The notes below the pieces were generated by a model. That model worked only from the letters and a program-made list of their open reading frames with translations, was not told the origin of the DNA and ran no database searches. A program made the translations under genes and the position numbers. From positions 94,247,619-94,311,618 of the forward strand of contig NC_085047.1 of assembly GCF_963662255.1 (NCBI RefSeq): a stretch of 64,000 nucleotides of DNA, given 5' to 3'. Below are positions 57,301 to 64,000 of the stretch, piece by piece (positions within the stretch are counted from its first letter, which is position 1; each line of letters opens with the position of its first letter). The DNA is from Cinclus cinclus (taxonomy: Eukaryota; Chordata; Aves; Passeriformes; Cinclidae).

Positions 57301-60300
57301 TGAAGTTCAGGGAGTCTCAATATTAGGCTTTATTTGGGTGAGACTCAGAATTTTGGTGCAACTAACTTATGCTGAGTTTCATCACACAATGTCTCACGGC
57401 AGTTTGATAAAGTGATGTAAGTTGGCACATCATACAGAAATTATCATTCCAGCAGGATGGGAAAATCTGATGTAACTCTTACAGATCTAGCTGTTTCATT
57501 CACAAAAATTTATTCCACCTAATTTTGTAACTTAAGTCTGGTGCTTGGATTTTCCTCTAGTTATCATACACGGATATCAGCATGAAGAAAAATTGTAAAG
57601 CAAGGAATGAAAAAGGTCCTGTGTAATCACCTCTGTGAACTGAGCTTTTGACTGTACTGAAAGTTTAAAACAAAGTCAATATCCACAATAAAAAATGATA
57701 AAAAAAGAGCATGGAAACATCAGAGGACTGGAACATCCCTAAAATGCCTATTTTTCTAATTATGTGGGAAAACTTAATTTAAAAAAACAAAATAAAACAA
57801 AACATACAAATAAAAGTGAACAAAAACACCAACAAAAAAGCAAAAACCCCTAAACAAACAAAAAATCAAAATAAAACCAAACAACTCCAAACAACATAAA
57901 AAAACCCCCACACCCCGCCCCCCAAAAAAAGCAACAAAAAAGCCCAAACAAACAAAAAAAACCCCCAAACCCACACAACCTTTCTGTACGAATTTAGTGT
58001 TAGACTCCACAGAAAGGTCTGTAGACAAATGACACAGGTACAGAAAACTGGTAGTTTCAAGAATATAATTTTTTTCTGTTGCATTTTAAATGAGACTTTA
58101 ATCAAATGGATGGGGTAAAAAAAAGGCATACAAAGATATAAGGAAAGAAAAGGAAGAGAAAAGATATAAAAATGTGCAGTGTCTTCATGGTCCATATCTA
58201 CAATAGTTATGACAGAATAATCATTATTTTTAACACATTGTACTAGTGCTGGTTAGATAAGATGACTGGAAACACACAAAAAAATTTACATAACGCTCTC
58301 TTTATTGGGATCTTTTCTACTTCATTCACTTTACCACGCTAATTTTTAAGTCTTTTTTTTTGGTGACCAATCTTATAATTTAGAATGGGAAATTATTTCC
58401 TCAGTGATCAAGGATCAGATCAGTTTGGACTTCAATAAAAAATTCAATCACTTTACTAAAATTACTCCTTCATGTATTAAATTCAAGTTGTCTTATTGAC
58501 AGTGAAGAGGACACTTGCACTGAAAAACTGTACAAGATACATCAATTCCATGATCTGATCTACATCTGCTGGTGCAGAAGAGTTCCACTGCTTTTTAAAG
58601 GCTGTGAGAAATACCACAGGCAGAGAGAACACACAGCGCAGTGCATACCATTGTTCTATGGGAGAAAGGAAAATTTTGAACATCTGGGAACAGCAGCTTG
58701 ATATTGCAAATACAAAAAGTGCATGCCCTGACCTCTGTATCGATAATGTATATAACATTTTCCTTAGCTCAAAATTATTTACTTGTTTTTACACTACAAT
58801 GAACTAGGAGAAGCAGGAACCTTGTTTAAACTGAAAATGTTCAACATCAAGTTGAACAGCTCTCAAACTTATCATATTTTCTGAAACTATTTTCTAGAGT
58901 TAAGTGGCCTTAAGCTACATTTTTAAATATAAACGTAGAAATGTGAGGACATGATTTTTATAACAGTATGTTTAAGTATCTTACATATACATATTACACA
59001 AGGACATTCTTAACGTTGTTCTGTATGCCATAGTTTTGAAACAGAAATGCTAGTATAAAGCAATTGGCCCAAAGCAACAAAAGCAGGACTTTCTACTTAT
59101 TTTCTGGAAGATTTTCCCAATATATATTATTTTCTATTACTATTATCATTCCTTTTGTTTCCTATCCTTTCTTCACCAGAGCTGAAGTTCATTTACAATT
59201 TGATCTATCACAACTGTCACTTCTCTTACTGTTCTCTGTTTCACCTTTATTGCAAGATATATCCCTAAGTTAGTACCTGCTGTAACTATGAGGCTAAACT
59301 AAATATGCTAGAAAAGTTAGCACATGGTTTCTTCCTGAGGCTAAACTTCAGAGACCACAGAAGTACTGCTTACAGTCATGGACTGTAATCTGCATCCAGG
59401 AGGAAAAAAAAAAAAGTAATCAAGAGCAAATTGAGAATGTAACTTCAAATTGCTAATGTCTTTGTATTACACATAACTATCATCATCAAGATAAAGAAAT
59501 CCTAGAGTTCTGTGAAACACAGTAAATTAATAGAAATTTTAGAACTTTTCAATCAACCATCTGCTGAGAAAAATCAGTTTCCATATATAAAGAACACACC
59601 AGAGTAGTTGTCAGTCAAAAAGCTTTGACTTGCCCTTTCGAGACTCTCTATTTCTGATATTCCACCCTTGCTCAGTCTTGAAAAATGATCTTACCTTTCA
59701 GCAATTACTTCTGTCTTGATCCATCGTGATCCACATGCAGATACGATGGGAGATGTATTCATTCAGATCCTTCCCTATGTAAATTCTTGCTACTTTCAGA
59801 TCCTAGATGTATGTAGCCACAATAGAAAGTGTCCAGCTATTTTTGTTCACGTGATGCCTTAGCAAATATAACAACACTTGCAGGAACATATATTTAAGTT
59901 TCTGAGCTCAAGCTCCCTCTCAGGACAGCACCAAACAGCAGAGACTTGCAACCAAACAACTTCCCCTACACGATGGGACGACACCCCAGCCTTACAGAAA
60001 TTCTTAAGTGATTCCAAAAGGGAGGGAATTCCCCTTTAAGCATTTTACATTAACTCTGAGTCCAGGATTATATATTACATAAAAGACGATCTGAGTCTCA
60101 TCTTTTACAGTATCATATTGACAAAATTACTTTAAATCTTTGAGGTACTTTTATCTAAAGTAAGAATAAGAAAGCCCATGCTACATCTTATATCTTACAT
60201 TGCAGTGACTTAAAACAATATTAAAGTAGGGGTATTTTGTGATCTTAATAGCCATTATTTACTAAGGTTGTTGAATCTTTTACATAAAAGTGCAATATTA

Positions 60301-62534
60301 AACAATACAAAGAGGAACTGAAAAATTATCAAAATGCAACTGGGAGAAACAACCTAACAAAGGTTTCTAAAGGCCTGTTATCTAGTTAATTTTACTATTT
60401 GAATCAAGATTACACTTGTTTAAAGAAAGCATGAAAAAAAATCACTTATGGATGTTACCAGAATGATGTGATCTCATCAAAATTTGACTAAGCCAGAAAT
60501 AATGAGCTTATAAAAGAAGCCAGATCCTGCCTTCCTGATTCATGAGTGAGTTTGATGCAGTAGAAATGTATCCCTAATTTAACTTTATCATCTGAGAAAG
60601 ACCTAGCTCACTGAAGTACCGAACTCAGGAGTTTAAGATAAGAAAAACTTGGCCCAAACACTCTCAGTAATTCAAGTTACAATCGACTGTATGTAGGCAA
60701 AGTAAAGCTTTATTGATAAAAGCAGGTTTATGCAAATATTAATTTATCAATTGCTTCTAAAGCTTTGGTACAATGTTCAGACATCAATTCAAAAATACTA
60801 TTTTGTACTTTCCAGATGATTATCAGATAAAGCTTTGTTCATGTGAATCTAATTATTCAGGTTTACCCGAAGATTTTTCCTGTCTGAGCTTCTTGCAAGG
60901 GGACTTGAAACTGTTTCATTTTCTGAACAAAGTGAGCGCTTCCAAACAACTTATACTAGAAGAGGAATAAAGTAATCATAAAGAACATAGACTACTTTTG
61001 GTCTTCAAAGACCTCAAACCATTTAAAATATAGAATTTAACACTTCTTCTCCCTGCTTTGAAGTGAATCATTTTTAGCAAAGGAATTTAGCCTGAGGTTT
61101 CTTCAGAGCTAGTACTGTATGCATTTCTGTAATGTAGAAATGGTAATATTAAAGCATTACCAAACAGTGGTAGTTGGAAGACTTCTATCTAAGAAAAAAA
61201 CAAAACATGAACAACAAAGCTTTTCTCTGCAAAAATTAATGCGTTGCCTTTCTATTTACAGGTCCTAAATCTAGAACTGCTATTTTATTCAAGTAACTAA
61301 CCAGAGTGGAAAATTAAAAAGTTGAGGAAAAAAAAAAGCATACGAAAAAGGCTTAGATGTGAAAACCTGAAAACATTCTTCTTACATAATTTTAATTACT
61401 ATTGGTCTTTTCAAAGTTACTCACTATACTCATTTTAAAGGTAGTCAGTTTAAGAGAAGATCACAATACCAAATAGCCTTCTCTCATTTCAGTGACACTT
61501 AGGAAACACTGAAGAGTAAAAGGCAAATTAACTAAGGTAGGAATATTTTTTCATTCTAAAATAATTGGAATAAATAAATTCTGAGATACTCACAAAATTT
61601 CCTGAAAAAAACCCAAAACCTCCTCGTATAGTAAACATTTGGAGTATATTAATCCTCATACATGCTACATTTGGGTGTCTATATTCAGCTCTTTATATCT
61701 TTTCTTGCTATTAAAGGCGATGTAATCAGCACAGTTTATGAAGACACAAAGGTGGTTCAGTTCATCCAAAGCACACAGCCATATGTAACTCTATATACAG
61801 CTGAGCAGGGACTCAATCTCCTTTGATTGCAAATGGGACCCAAGACTACCAGCTCATGTGGAGTATACAGAAAGATATAATTTCAGGTGCTGGGTGTTTA
61901 ATTCTATCCTTGGGTTCAAAGCAGTCAAAACTTTAATTTCTGTTTTTCTTGCTAAGTTTACTAATAAACTACGTATCAAAATGAAAATGGAGATACCAGT
62001 TACATTTGGTGATATTTCATCAAAATCAACATATTCCATAAGAAAATTATAACTAAAGTTTTTGCCTTAAGAAACAAACTTTTCACCAGGGAAAAAAATC
62101 CAAAACCAACAGACTTACTCTAGTCCACAGAAGACAAAAAATTAGCTAATAAATTTCTTTTTCTCCTTTAAGGCAACAATATTAATGCATATAAAACGCT
62201 GATCTTGTTAAGAGACTATATATGCACTTCAGAAATAAATCTTCATGAGCAGGTACTCCATAATAAATAACGCCAGAACTGACTGAGAAGTTAGAAAAAA
62301 TTTAAGTATTGGAAGAAGGACCTCAACAGCAGAGAGGCATTAATATAAGAAAACTATTAATACTGAATATCAAGTTGTTTTCCTACCTGTGTGCAGAAAA
62401 ATTACTGAGGTACAGGGTGTATTTTTCTTCAGCGGACAATCCATCCATCATCAAGTAAAAAACATGAAAATTACTCTGGTTGAGAGGCTGGACAACAACA
62501 CGAGACTTCTCCAACATGTATGTATAAATCCTAG
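3166..62534 (-). CDS. MYO16: Unconventional myosin XVI, partial gene (10 internal exons of the motor domain)
   Basis: The feature spans ten minus-strand exons totalling 1271 nt. They join into 423 complete codons plus a leading split codon, without a stop and with matching phase at all nine junctions. The product is an actin-based motor. In mammals class XVI myosin has N-terminal ankyrin repeats, one motor, an IQ site and a long proline-rich tail, and is mainly neuronal. Numbering the fragment from its first complete codon, landmarks are LEKSR (7-11), ILHLGDI (98-104), SLYGRLF (172-178), switch II DIFGFE (207-212), LCVNMTNEK at the relay helix (222-230) and HYAGR (335-339). The P-loop and switch I are absent because those exons lie outside the window to the right. 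The rest of the motor and the tail lie to the left. Assignment to class XVI rests on recognised family sequence, for example LCVNMTNEK where most myosins have LCINYTNE. No start or stop codon is in the window. Confidence 0.93.
3342..5981 (-). other. MYO16 intron between exons I and J (2640 nt)
   Basis: The intron is bounded by GTAAGT and TTTCCAG. It is strongly AT-rich and holds an A run just inside the acceptor (3349-3380), a triple tandem CCAAT (about 4940-4956) and a short ATT microsatellite (about 5480-5505). No gene or RNA was recognised. Confidence 0.85.
5982..6057 (-). CDS. MYO16: MYO16 exon I (KNKDSL helix)
   Basis: This 76 nt exon has 25 codons (fragment residues 340-364) and one base of Thr 365. 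It begins with the Val that completes the HYAGRV motif, continues [15 protein letters not shown], matching the myosin pattern Yxx.gfleKNrDxL, and ends FVMK. The acceptor is TATTATAG|GTTAC, with a weak pyrimidine tract, and the donor is AAAA|GTAAGT. It was too short to stand out by length and was located by the expected continuation from exon H. Junction phase with exon J (A|CT giving Thr) confirms it. Confidence 0.94.
6058..14595 (-). other. MYO16 intron between exons H and I (8538 nt)
   Basis: The intron is bounded by GTAAGT and TATTATAG. It is mostly unremarkable AT-rich sequence. Around 7130-7400 there is a cluster of homeodomain/TALE-like motifs with a 14-bp inverted repeat, listed separately. 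No transposon or RNA gene was recognised. Confidence 0.85.
7182..7274. promoter_or_regulatory. Possible regulatory element: 14-bp perfect inverted repeat with homeodomain/TALE-like sites
   Basis: The arm TCATTTGACAATTA (7182-7195) recurs as its exact reverse complement TAATTGTCAAATGA (7261-7274), separated by 65 bases. Each arm contains TGACA, a core of MEIS/PBX-type sites, next to ATTA, a homeodomain core. Nearby are GTAATTAC (7276-7283) and TGACAG (about 7336). The repeat is directly visible. An enhancer role is inference only, since AT-rich DNA yields such motifs easily. A worn DNA-transposon end pair is an alternative. Confidence 0.25.
14596..14796 (-). CDS. MYO16: MYO16 exon H (lower 50K, LDEES to HYAGR)
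   Basis: This 201 nt exon has 67 codons (fragment residues 273-339), phase 0 at both ends. It starts [13 protein letters not shown], the class XVI form of the motif KPxGilslLDEEc, and ends VMHYAGR, the strand usually written HYAGxV. Between them is a class-specific stretch rich in Ser, Thr and Asn (residues about 298-325) where other myosins carry the HP..F region. The acceptor is TTAATTTCAG|AAACC and the donor is GGGAGG|GTAAGT. It is the longest exon in the window and an open frame throughout. Confidence 0.96.
14797..15378 (-). other. MYO16 intron between exons G and H (582 nt)
   Basis: This short intron is bounded by GTAGTT and TTAATTTCAG. Part of it (about 15040-15260) is richer in G and C than most introns here. 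The ORFs in it have no recognised product. Confidence 0.88.
15379..15531 (-). CDS. MYO16: MYO16 exon G (relay helix, LCVNMTNEK)
   Basis: This 153 nt exon has 51 codons (fragment residues 222-272), phase 0 at both ends. It starts [17 protein letters not shown] and ends AVLDFFFQ. The first part is the relay helix, which transmits switch II movement to the converter. Class XVI has VNMTNEK where most classes have INYTNEKLQ. The acceptor is TTCAATAG|CTGTG and the donor is TTTCAG|GTAGTT. The middle part ([19 protein letters not shown]) fills the place of the usual QxEYxxExIxW segment but is divergent, as is usual for class XVI. Confidence 0.96.
15532..23265 (-). other. MYO16 GC-AG intron between exons F and G (7734 nt)
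   Basis: The donor is GCAAGT and the acceptor is TTCAATAG. It is mostly AT-rich, but with three GC-richer islands, at about 17510-17770, 18310-18645 and 19290-19430, where overlapping ORFs on both strands reflect composition. An interrupted palindrome lies at 17517-17541. No known repeat family was recognised in the islands. Confidence 0.85.
17517..17541. repeat. Interrupted palindrome with 9-bp arms
   Basis: GAAGCACCC (17517-17525) and GGGTGCTTC (17533-17541) are exact reverse complements separated by seven bases. It lies at the left edge of a GC-richer island. It could fold as a hairpin if transcribed. No function can be assigned. Confidence 0.6.
23266..23338 (-). CDS. MYO16: MYO16 exon F (switch II, DIFGFE) with GC splice donor
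   Basis: This 73 nt exon has one base completing Ser 197, then 24 codons (fragment residues 198-221) ending FEQ in phase 0. It contains [17 protein letters not shown] (207-212) is switch II, the ATPase element that coordinates the gamma-phosphate and couples to the relay helix. The conserved Asp, Gly and Glu are all present. The acceptor is TTTTTCCCCAG|TGACC after a long T run. The donor is GAACAG|GCAAGT: GC replaces GT, and the remaining bases fit the strong consensus typical of GC-AG introns. A GT four bases downstream would add GCAA and break the frame, whereas the GC site gives the conserved junction FEQ|LCVN. Confidence 0.95.
27475..27578. repeat. AT-rich low-complexity/trinucleotide stretch
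   Basis: The stretch is made almost only of A and T, with repeated ATT and TAA units. It is imperfect and looks like a decayed microsatellite. Confidence 0.85.
28094..29100 (-). mobile_element. CR1 non-LTR retrotransposon, 5'-truncated and frameshifted, minus strand
   Basis: The element reads on the minus strand, the same direction as MYO16. Its reverse transcriptase C-terminal region is recognisable in pieces: [14 protein letters not shown] and SMSQQC (in 28635-28946), [14 protein letters not shown] and [18 protein letters not shown] (in 28408-28638), and [10 protein letters not shown] (in 28098-28361). These hallmark CR1 motifs lie in three different frames, so at least two frameshifts break the ORF, and a stop follows the second piece. 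On the plus strand the sequence shows the well-known CR1 text, such as GGCAGCCTGTTCCAG and TTTCCTCATAAGAGAGATGC. The 3' end is on the left, near 28094. The 5' side stops near 29100, leaving only about 1 kb of an element that is about 4.5 kb when complete, which is the usual 5' truncation. It is inactive. Confidence 0.95.
30620..30643 (+). repeat. Poly-A run (A24)
   Basis: Twenty-four uninterrupted A residues are followed by CAAAAAC. No retroposed gene body was recognised to its left, so it is treated as a simple repeat. Confidence 0.9.
32546..32687 (-). CDS. MYO16: MYO16 exon E (actin-binding loop and SLYGRLF helix)
   Basis: This 142 nt exon has two bases completing Gly 150, 46 codons (fragment residues 151-196) and two bases of Ser 197. 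It starts [20 protein letters not shown], corresponding to the cardiomyopathy loop that contacts actin, where other myosins have RGExivRPnTvexA. It then has [16 protein letters not shown], matching the family pattern aKxlYxrLFxwlVxxiN. The acceptor is TTTCTCTTAG|GAGAC and the donor is GGCAG|GTAGGA. The final residues, QNQDDSG, form a variable surface stretch before the switch II strand. Basic residues in the loop (RRH) are consistent with actin contact, an inference from the family. Confidence 0.95.
32688..33134 (-). other. MYO16 intron between exons D and E (447 nt)
   Basis: This is a short intron from GTAATA to TTTCTCTTAG. It is T-rich in places (about 32945-32970). Nothing else was seen. 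Confidence 0.9.
33135..33206 (-). CDS. MYO16: MYO16 exon D (small motor exon, [11 protein letters not shown])
   Basis: This 72 nt exon has two bases completing Val 126, 23 codons (fragment residues 127-149) and one base of Gly 150. It encodes [15 protein letters not shown] then TTDVQYFK, the helix-turn-helix that in most myosins reads aa.LLgv....L..aL, immediately before the actin-binding cardiomyopathy loop. The acceptor is TCCTTCCAG|TGGC and the donor is AAAG|GTAATA. Both junction codons are split and resolve to conserved residues, which supports the exact boundaries. Confidence 0.93.
33207..33979 (-). other. MYO16 intron between exons C and D (773 nt)
   Basis: The intron runs from GTCAGT to TCCTTCCAG. 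No repeat or gene was recognised. Confidence 0.9.
33980..34097 (-). CDS. MYO16: MYO16 exon C (ILHLGDI helix)
   Basis: This 118 nt exon contains 39 codons (fragment residues 87-125) starting [20 protein letters not shown] and ending LQLLEQ, plus one base of a Val codon. ILHLGDI is the class XVI version of the near-universal myosin motif iLhLGNi in the upper 50K subdomain. The acceptor is TGTGTGCAG|GAGG and the donor is CAAG|GTCAGT. The exon lies in a tight group with D and E (33.1-34.1 kb) separated by introns under 0.8 kb. No broken residues or frameshifts are seen. Base composition is visibly richer in G and C than the flanking introns. Confidence 0.95.
34098..37328 (-). other. MYO16 intron between exons B and C (3231 nt)
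   Basis: The intron runs from GTAAGT to TGTGTGCAG. It is AT-rich with short homopolymer runs, for example A-rich at about 37199-37214. No gene or transposon was recognised. Confidence 0.88.
37329..37440 (-). CDS. MYO16: MYO16 exon B (upper 50K subdomain)
   Basis: This 112 nt exon consists of one base completing the Arg codon shared with exon A, then 37 codons (fragment residues 50-86) from YLSQTVSEE to LGFNSL, ending in phase 0. The acceptor is TTTGTGCAG|GTATC and the donor is CTG|GTAAGT. The sequence corresponds to the segment where conventional myosins read HxYLNQS...T..AL..LGF, part of the upper 50K region between the LEKSR strand and the HLG helix. It is less conserved across classes than its neighbours, and its identity is fixed mainly by the continuous reading frame into exons A and C. 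It is separated from exon A by the largest intron in the window, about 25 kb. Confidence 0.92.
39161..39206. repeat. T/G-rich low-complexity tract
   Basis: The tract contains only T and G apart from its edges, with GTTT units repeated (TTTGTTTGTTTGTTTG). Confidence 0.9.
43077..43141. repeat. A/C-rich low-complexity tract
   Basis: It begins with a run of A, then CAAA units, then mixed A and C with almost no G or T. Confidence 0.9.
43480..43835 (+). mobile_element. Old CR1 3'-end remnant, plus strand
   Basis: The right end reads TTATTCTGTGATCCTATGAA (43809-43828), matching the ATTCTATGA-type terminal repeats of CR1. Before it, TTCAAGACTCGATAAAGCTC, CTGAACAAGGTGATCTGAT and CCTGCTTGGAGCAGG follow the usual CR1 3' text. 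The upstream part (GATTTGGGGTGCCCCATTTC near 43512) is more eroded, and the left limit is approximate. It is oriented opposite to MYO16. Confidence 0.8.
45480..45529. repeat. T-rich tract with scattered G
   Basis: This is a nearly pure T and G stretch of about 50 bases, ending in a run of 18 T. Confidence 0.9.
45892..46042. repeat. Long T/G-rich low-complexity tract (about 150 bp)
   Basis: The tract is almost entirely T and G with GGGG and GGG islands in T runs and only a few C or A. Phe-, Gly- and Val-rich ORFs on the plus strand and Lys/Gln/Pro-rich ones on the minus strand are artefacts of this composition. Confidence 0.93.
50807..51060 (+). other. Orphan plus-strand ORF, possible terminal exon or retrocopy fragment (unrecognised)
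   Basis: An open frame of about 84 codons lies antisense to MYO16 and ends at TAG (51058-51060). A plausible acceptor, CTACCAG, precedes it after a C/T-rich stretch, and an in-frame stop lies upstream, so it would be an exon and not a whole gene. AATAAA occurs 45 bases after the stop (51105-51110). The product is acidic and hydrophilic (residues such as [18 protein letters not shown], then [20 protein letters not shown]). It is unlike the Phe/Lys/Ile-rich peptides that AT-rich intron gives by chance. I do not recognise the family. It may be a pseudogene piece or chance. Confidence 0.25.
51145..51260 (-). mobile_element. CR1 3'-end remnant, minus strand
   Basis: On the plus strand it reads AGAATTATC near the start, GCTGGCAGGGACCTTAAAAA, then CCCCTGCTATGGGCAGGGA and CCACTAGACCAG. 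This is the standard reverse complement of a CR1 3' untranslated end (TTGGAAGGGACCTTAAAGAT...CCATGGGCAGGGA...CCACTAGACCAG). Only about 115 bases remain. Confidence 0.85.
51926..52040 (-). mobile_element. Second CR1 3'-end remnant, minus strand
   Basis: The plus strand reads CATAGAATCATAAGGCTGG, AAAAGGTCTTTAAGATCATT and GAGTCCAAAATCCAG, matching the CR1 end ATAGAATCATNAGGTTGGAAAAGACC. Its right limit is vague. It lies 0.7 kb from the previous remnant in the same orientation but with a different subfamily text, so it is a separate insertion. Confidence 0.8.
52117..52168. repeat. A/C simple repeat (AAAAC and AAC units)
   Basis: A run of A is followed by AAAAC units, then CAA units, with no G or T in the core. 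Confidence 0.92.
53221..53243. repeat. GTAT tetranucleotide microsatellite
   Basis: There are about six perfect GTAT units. Confidence 0.95.
53373..53466. repeat. T/G-rich low-complexity tract
   Basis: About 94 bases of T runs with GTTT and TTGG units and very few C. The Phe-rich ORF over it is an artefact. Confidence 0.92.
55727..55766. repeat. A/C-rich low-complexity tract
   Basis: An A run is followed by CAAA-type units and short C pairs and triplets. Confidence 0.85.
56562..56635. repeat. A/C-rich tract with CAAA repeat
   Basis: Perfect AAAC units (CAAACAAACAAACAAAC) are flanked by A runs and CCAA units. Confidence 0.93.
57010..57228 (+). other. Orphan 72-codon plus-strand ORF with coding-like composition (unrecognised)
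   Basis: The frame opens at an ATG just after CTTAATCAG, which could be a splice acceptor, and closes with TAA. Its second half is richer in G and C than the surroundings and encodes a mixed, acidic peptide ending in residues such as [20 protein letters not shown]. It is antisense to MYO16. I do not recognise a family, and no polyadenylation signal follows closely. It may be a decayed exon, a retrocopy or chance. Confidence 0.2.
57779..57980. repeat. Long A/C-rich strand-asymmetric tract (about 200 bp)
   Basis: It is almost only A and C on the plus strand, with C4-C6 runs at 57905-57923 and 57961-57966. The minus strand, which is the MYO16 sense strand, is therefore T-rich with clustered G runs. 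ORFs crossing it (Gly/Val/Phe-rich) are artefacts. Confidence 0.93.
62387..62534 (-). CDS. MYO16: MYO16 exon A (first visible, LEKSR segment of motor)
   Basis: This 148 nt exon begins with two bases (CT) of a split codon and ends with two bases (AG) of an Arg codon completed by the next exon. It encodes fragment residues 1-48, including [12 protein letters not shown] and [13 protein letters not shown]. These match the conserved myosin pattern GAxIxTYLLEKSRVV...NFHIFYxLLAGL, which follows switch I in the upper 50K subdomain. The donor is CACAG|GTAGGA. The acceptor reads AATCAG|CTAGG. A second AG four bases further in would shift the frame, and the first AG restores the conserved Ala-Arg before IYTY, so it was chosen. 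The preceding exon, with switch I, is not visible in the 1466 bases to the right. Confidence 0.95.
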
Positions 62535-64000
62535 CTGATTAAGAAACAAACACATAAATTTGTCATTATACTGATTGTTCTAAACTTAAATATATTAAAC
62601 CATTCACCATTGCAACAGTTAAGAATAAACAATGTTTCTTATAAAATGATTTAAAGGGAGCATATAAAATATAGTATTACCATTTATACTTCCATGGTTT
62701 TCTATACAAATCAAATATCAACCCCTAATTCCATTAAAATTGATGGAACAAACATCACACTTACTTACTTACTTTGATATTAACATTTAAACTACTTAGT
62801 TTTAAAGATACTGATGTGGATTTCTACCAGTTGTATTTGGCAAAACTTTCTAAGAGACAAGCTATTAGTCATGGCACCAAAGTGTAGCCATCTGAGCACT
62901 GGCATCTGTTCTATCCTCCTTCTAAATAGAAAGAGAAGGAAAAGAGATTCAAGACCTCTTGAAAAAATACACACTTGGAAGCATTTCTTCTTTCTCTGCT
63001 GTTAGTAAAGAACATAGAGATTAATAGATTAAACTTCTAAATGGCTACAAAGAGACAAATCCTCTGCAGAACAGGTTATCAACAAGCTCACTGACCTGAG
63101 CCTGGGGAAACATGGGCACCTCAGAAGGGCTATGATGACCTGAATAAATGAATCAGCAGTCTGGGGAAGAAGGTGAAGGAGGATGAATCTGAGTGAGATT
63201 TGCCTACAGAAAAACAGCTTACATAACCTCAGGCCCACTAAGATTGTGAAAGATGCAAAGCACAGGAGCAAAGGAAATACTGAGCCCTCAGATCCCTTTA
63301 CCTGTTCACAAGATAACAGGCATTTTAGAGATACCCATGAAGAGACAGAGGGATGTTCACCAACTTGGGAAGGCTGCTCTTGAGCTCTCCCCTGGGAGTA
63401 CAACACCACGTGGTTCCAGATGCAGGAGACAAAGAGAACAAAGGAATGTCCAACTGCAGGGTTGGTCAGGGCCTTTCTGGTCAGTGGGAATGTGATCCCA
63501 GTTCCCACTTATCCAGCTGCTGGCATACTTTATCTCATCATTACTCAAATACTAGCTGTGGTGCAAAGACCAGAAGAAGCACATCTCTTCACACACAAGT
63601 GAGCACCTCCACCACATGGACACAGCCCATTTTGCTGCAGCTTTGGGCTTTCAATATCTGCAGTATGGCAGAGCTTTCATAGAGTCTGCAAGCATCCTAA
63701 CCCTGGAAAGGGCTGTTAGAGTGCACTTCTCAGCAATGGAGGACCAGTATTTTTGAACCCAATAAGCAGATGAGAATATTAAACTATAGCTTCCCCATGC
63801 CCTGGCTTTCAACCAACTCATTCAGGACTCAATTCTTCATGATCTGGAAGTAGTTCTTGAACATATAGTAATTATTAATATTGGTGTATGCATCCTGCAG
63901 CACAGCATGTTCTCTAAATGCATACCACTCATGTCTTTATTTAGAGTTTTTCTCATTTTTTTATTCTTTTCAAACTGGCTGGGATTAAAGCAATATTTTC
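62535..64000 (-). other. Partial intron upstream of MYO16 exon A
   Basis: The first 500 bases are AT-rich. From about 63060 to 63720 the sequence is richer in G and C and has overlapping ORFs on both strands, including 159 codons on the minus strand (63029-63508). No myosin motif (switch I, P-loop) was found, so the preceding exon lies outside. The GC-richer part may be an unrecognised old repeat. Confidence 0.75.

Larger units (their letters stand above)
37441..62386 (-). other. MYO16 intron between exons A and B (24946 nt)
   Basis: This is the largest intron in the window, from GTAGGA to TTTGTGCAG. Exons A and B join directly in the protein (HR|YLSQ), so no constitutive exon is missing. 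It holds three CR1 3' remnants, nine A/C or G/T low-complexity tracts, a GTAT microsatellite, a GC-richer island at about 39720-40020 and two plus-strand ORFs of interest, listed separately. The rest is featureless AT-rich sequence. Confidence 0.87.

Noticed and set aside
57774..58195. Minus-strand ORFs of 84 and 109 codons resembling hydrophobic membrane proteins.
   Set aside because: The hydrophobic stretch is translated from the A/C-rich tract at 57779-57980. There is no start context, splice support or family match.
58483..58758. Minus-strand 91-codon ORF, same strand as MYO16, with a protein-like end (for example [20 protein letters not shown]).
   Set aside because: Exons A and B join without it. 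No acceptor or donor pair in the needed phase was evident and no family was recognised, so chance is the simplest reading.

Overview
This window is vertebrate, and most likely avian, genomic DNA. It is AT-rich, almost all intronic, and has no bacterial-style gene packing. It carries CR1 (chicken repeat 1) non-LTR retrotransposon pieces and many simple A/C or G/T tracts of the kind common in bird genomes. CR1 also occurs in turtles and crocodilians, so 'bird' is an inference and the species cannot be read from the sequence.

One gene explains all the protein-coding sequence I can support. It is an internal part of the unconventional myosin XVI gene (MYO16), on the minus strand. Ten consecutive exons lie, in transcript order, at 62387-62534, 37329-37440, 33980-34097, 33135-33206, 32546-32687, 23266-23338, 15379-15531, 14596-14796, 5982-6057 and 3166-3341. 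They join with consistent phase into 423 complete codons with no stop. This covers the middle and later part of the motor domain: the LEKSR segment, the ILHLGDI helix, the actin-binding (cardiomyopathy-type) loop, switch II (DIFGFE), the relay helix, the HYAGR strand and the approach to loop 2. The P-loop and switch I exons should lie beyond the right edge. The rest of the motor, the IQ motif and the tail should lie beyond the left edge. One intron (23265 down to 15532) uses a GC donor instead of GT.

Layout: 1-3165 is the partial downstream intron. 3166-15531 holds four exons. 15532-23265 is a 7.7 kb intron. 23266-37440 holds five exons, and its 9.2 kb intron contains a 1 kb frameshifted CR1. 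37441-62386 is a 25 kb intron with three CR1 3'-end remnants and nine long strand-asymmetric A/C or G/T tracts. 62387-62534 is the first visible exon. The remainder is the partial upstream intron.

I found no tRNA, rRNA, CRISPR, operon or other compact system, and no convincing novel system. The items most worth a second look are a 14-bp perfect inverted repeat holding homeodomain/TALE-like sites in an intron (7182-7274), two plus-strand ORFs antisense to MYO16 with coding-like composition (50807-51060 and 57010-57228), the GC-AG intron, and the clustering of low-complexity tracts in one intron.
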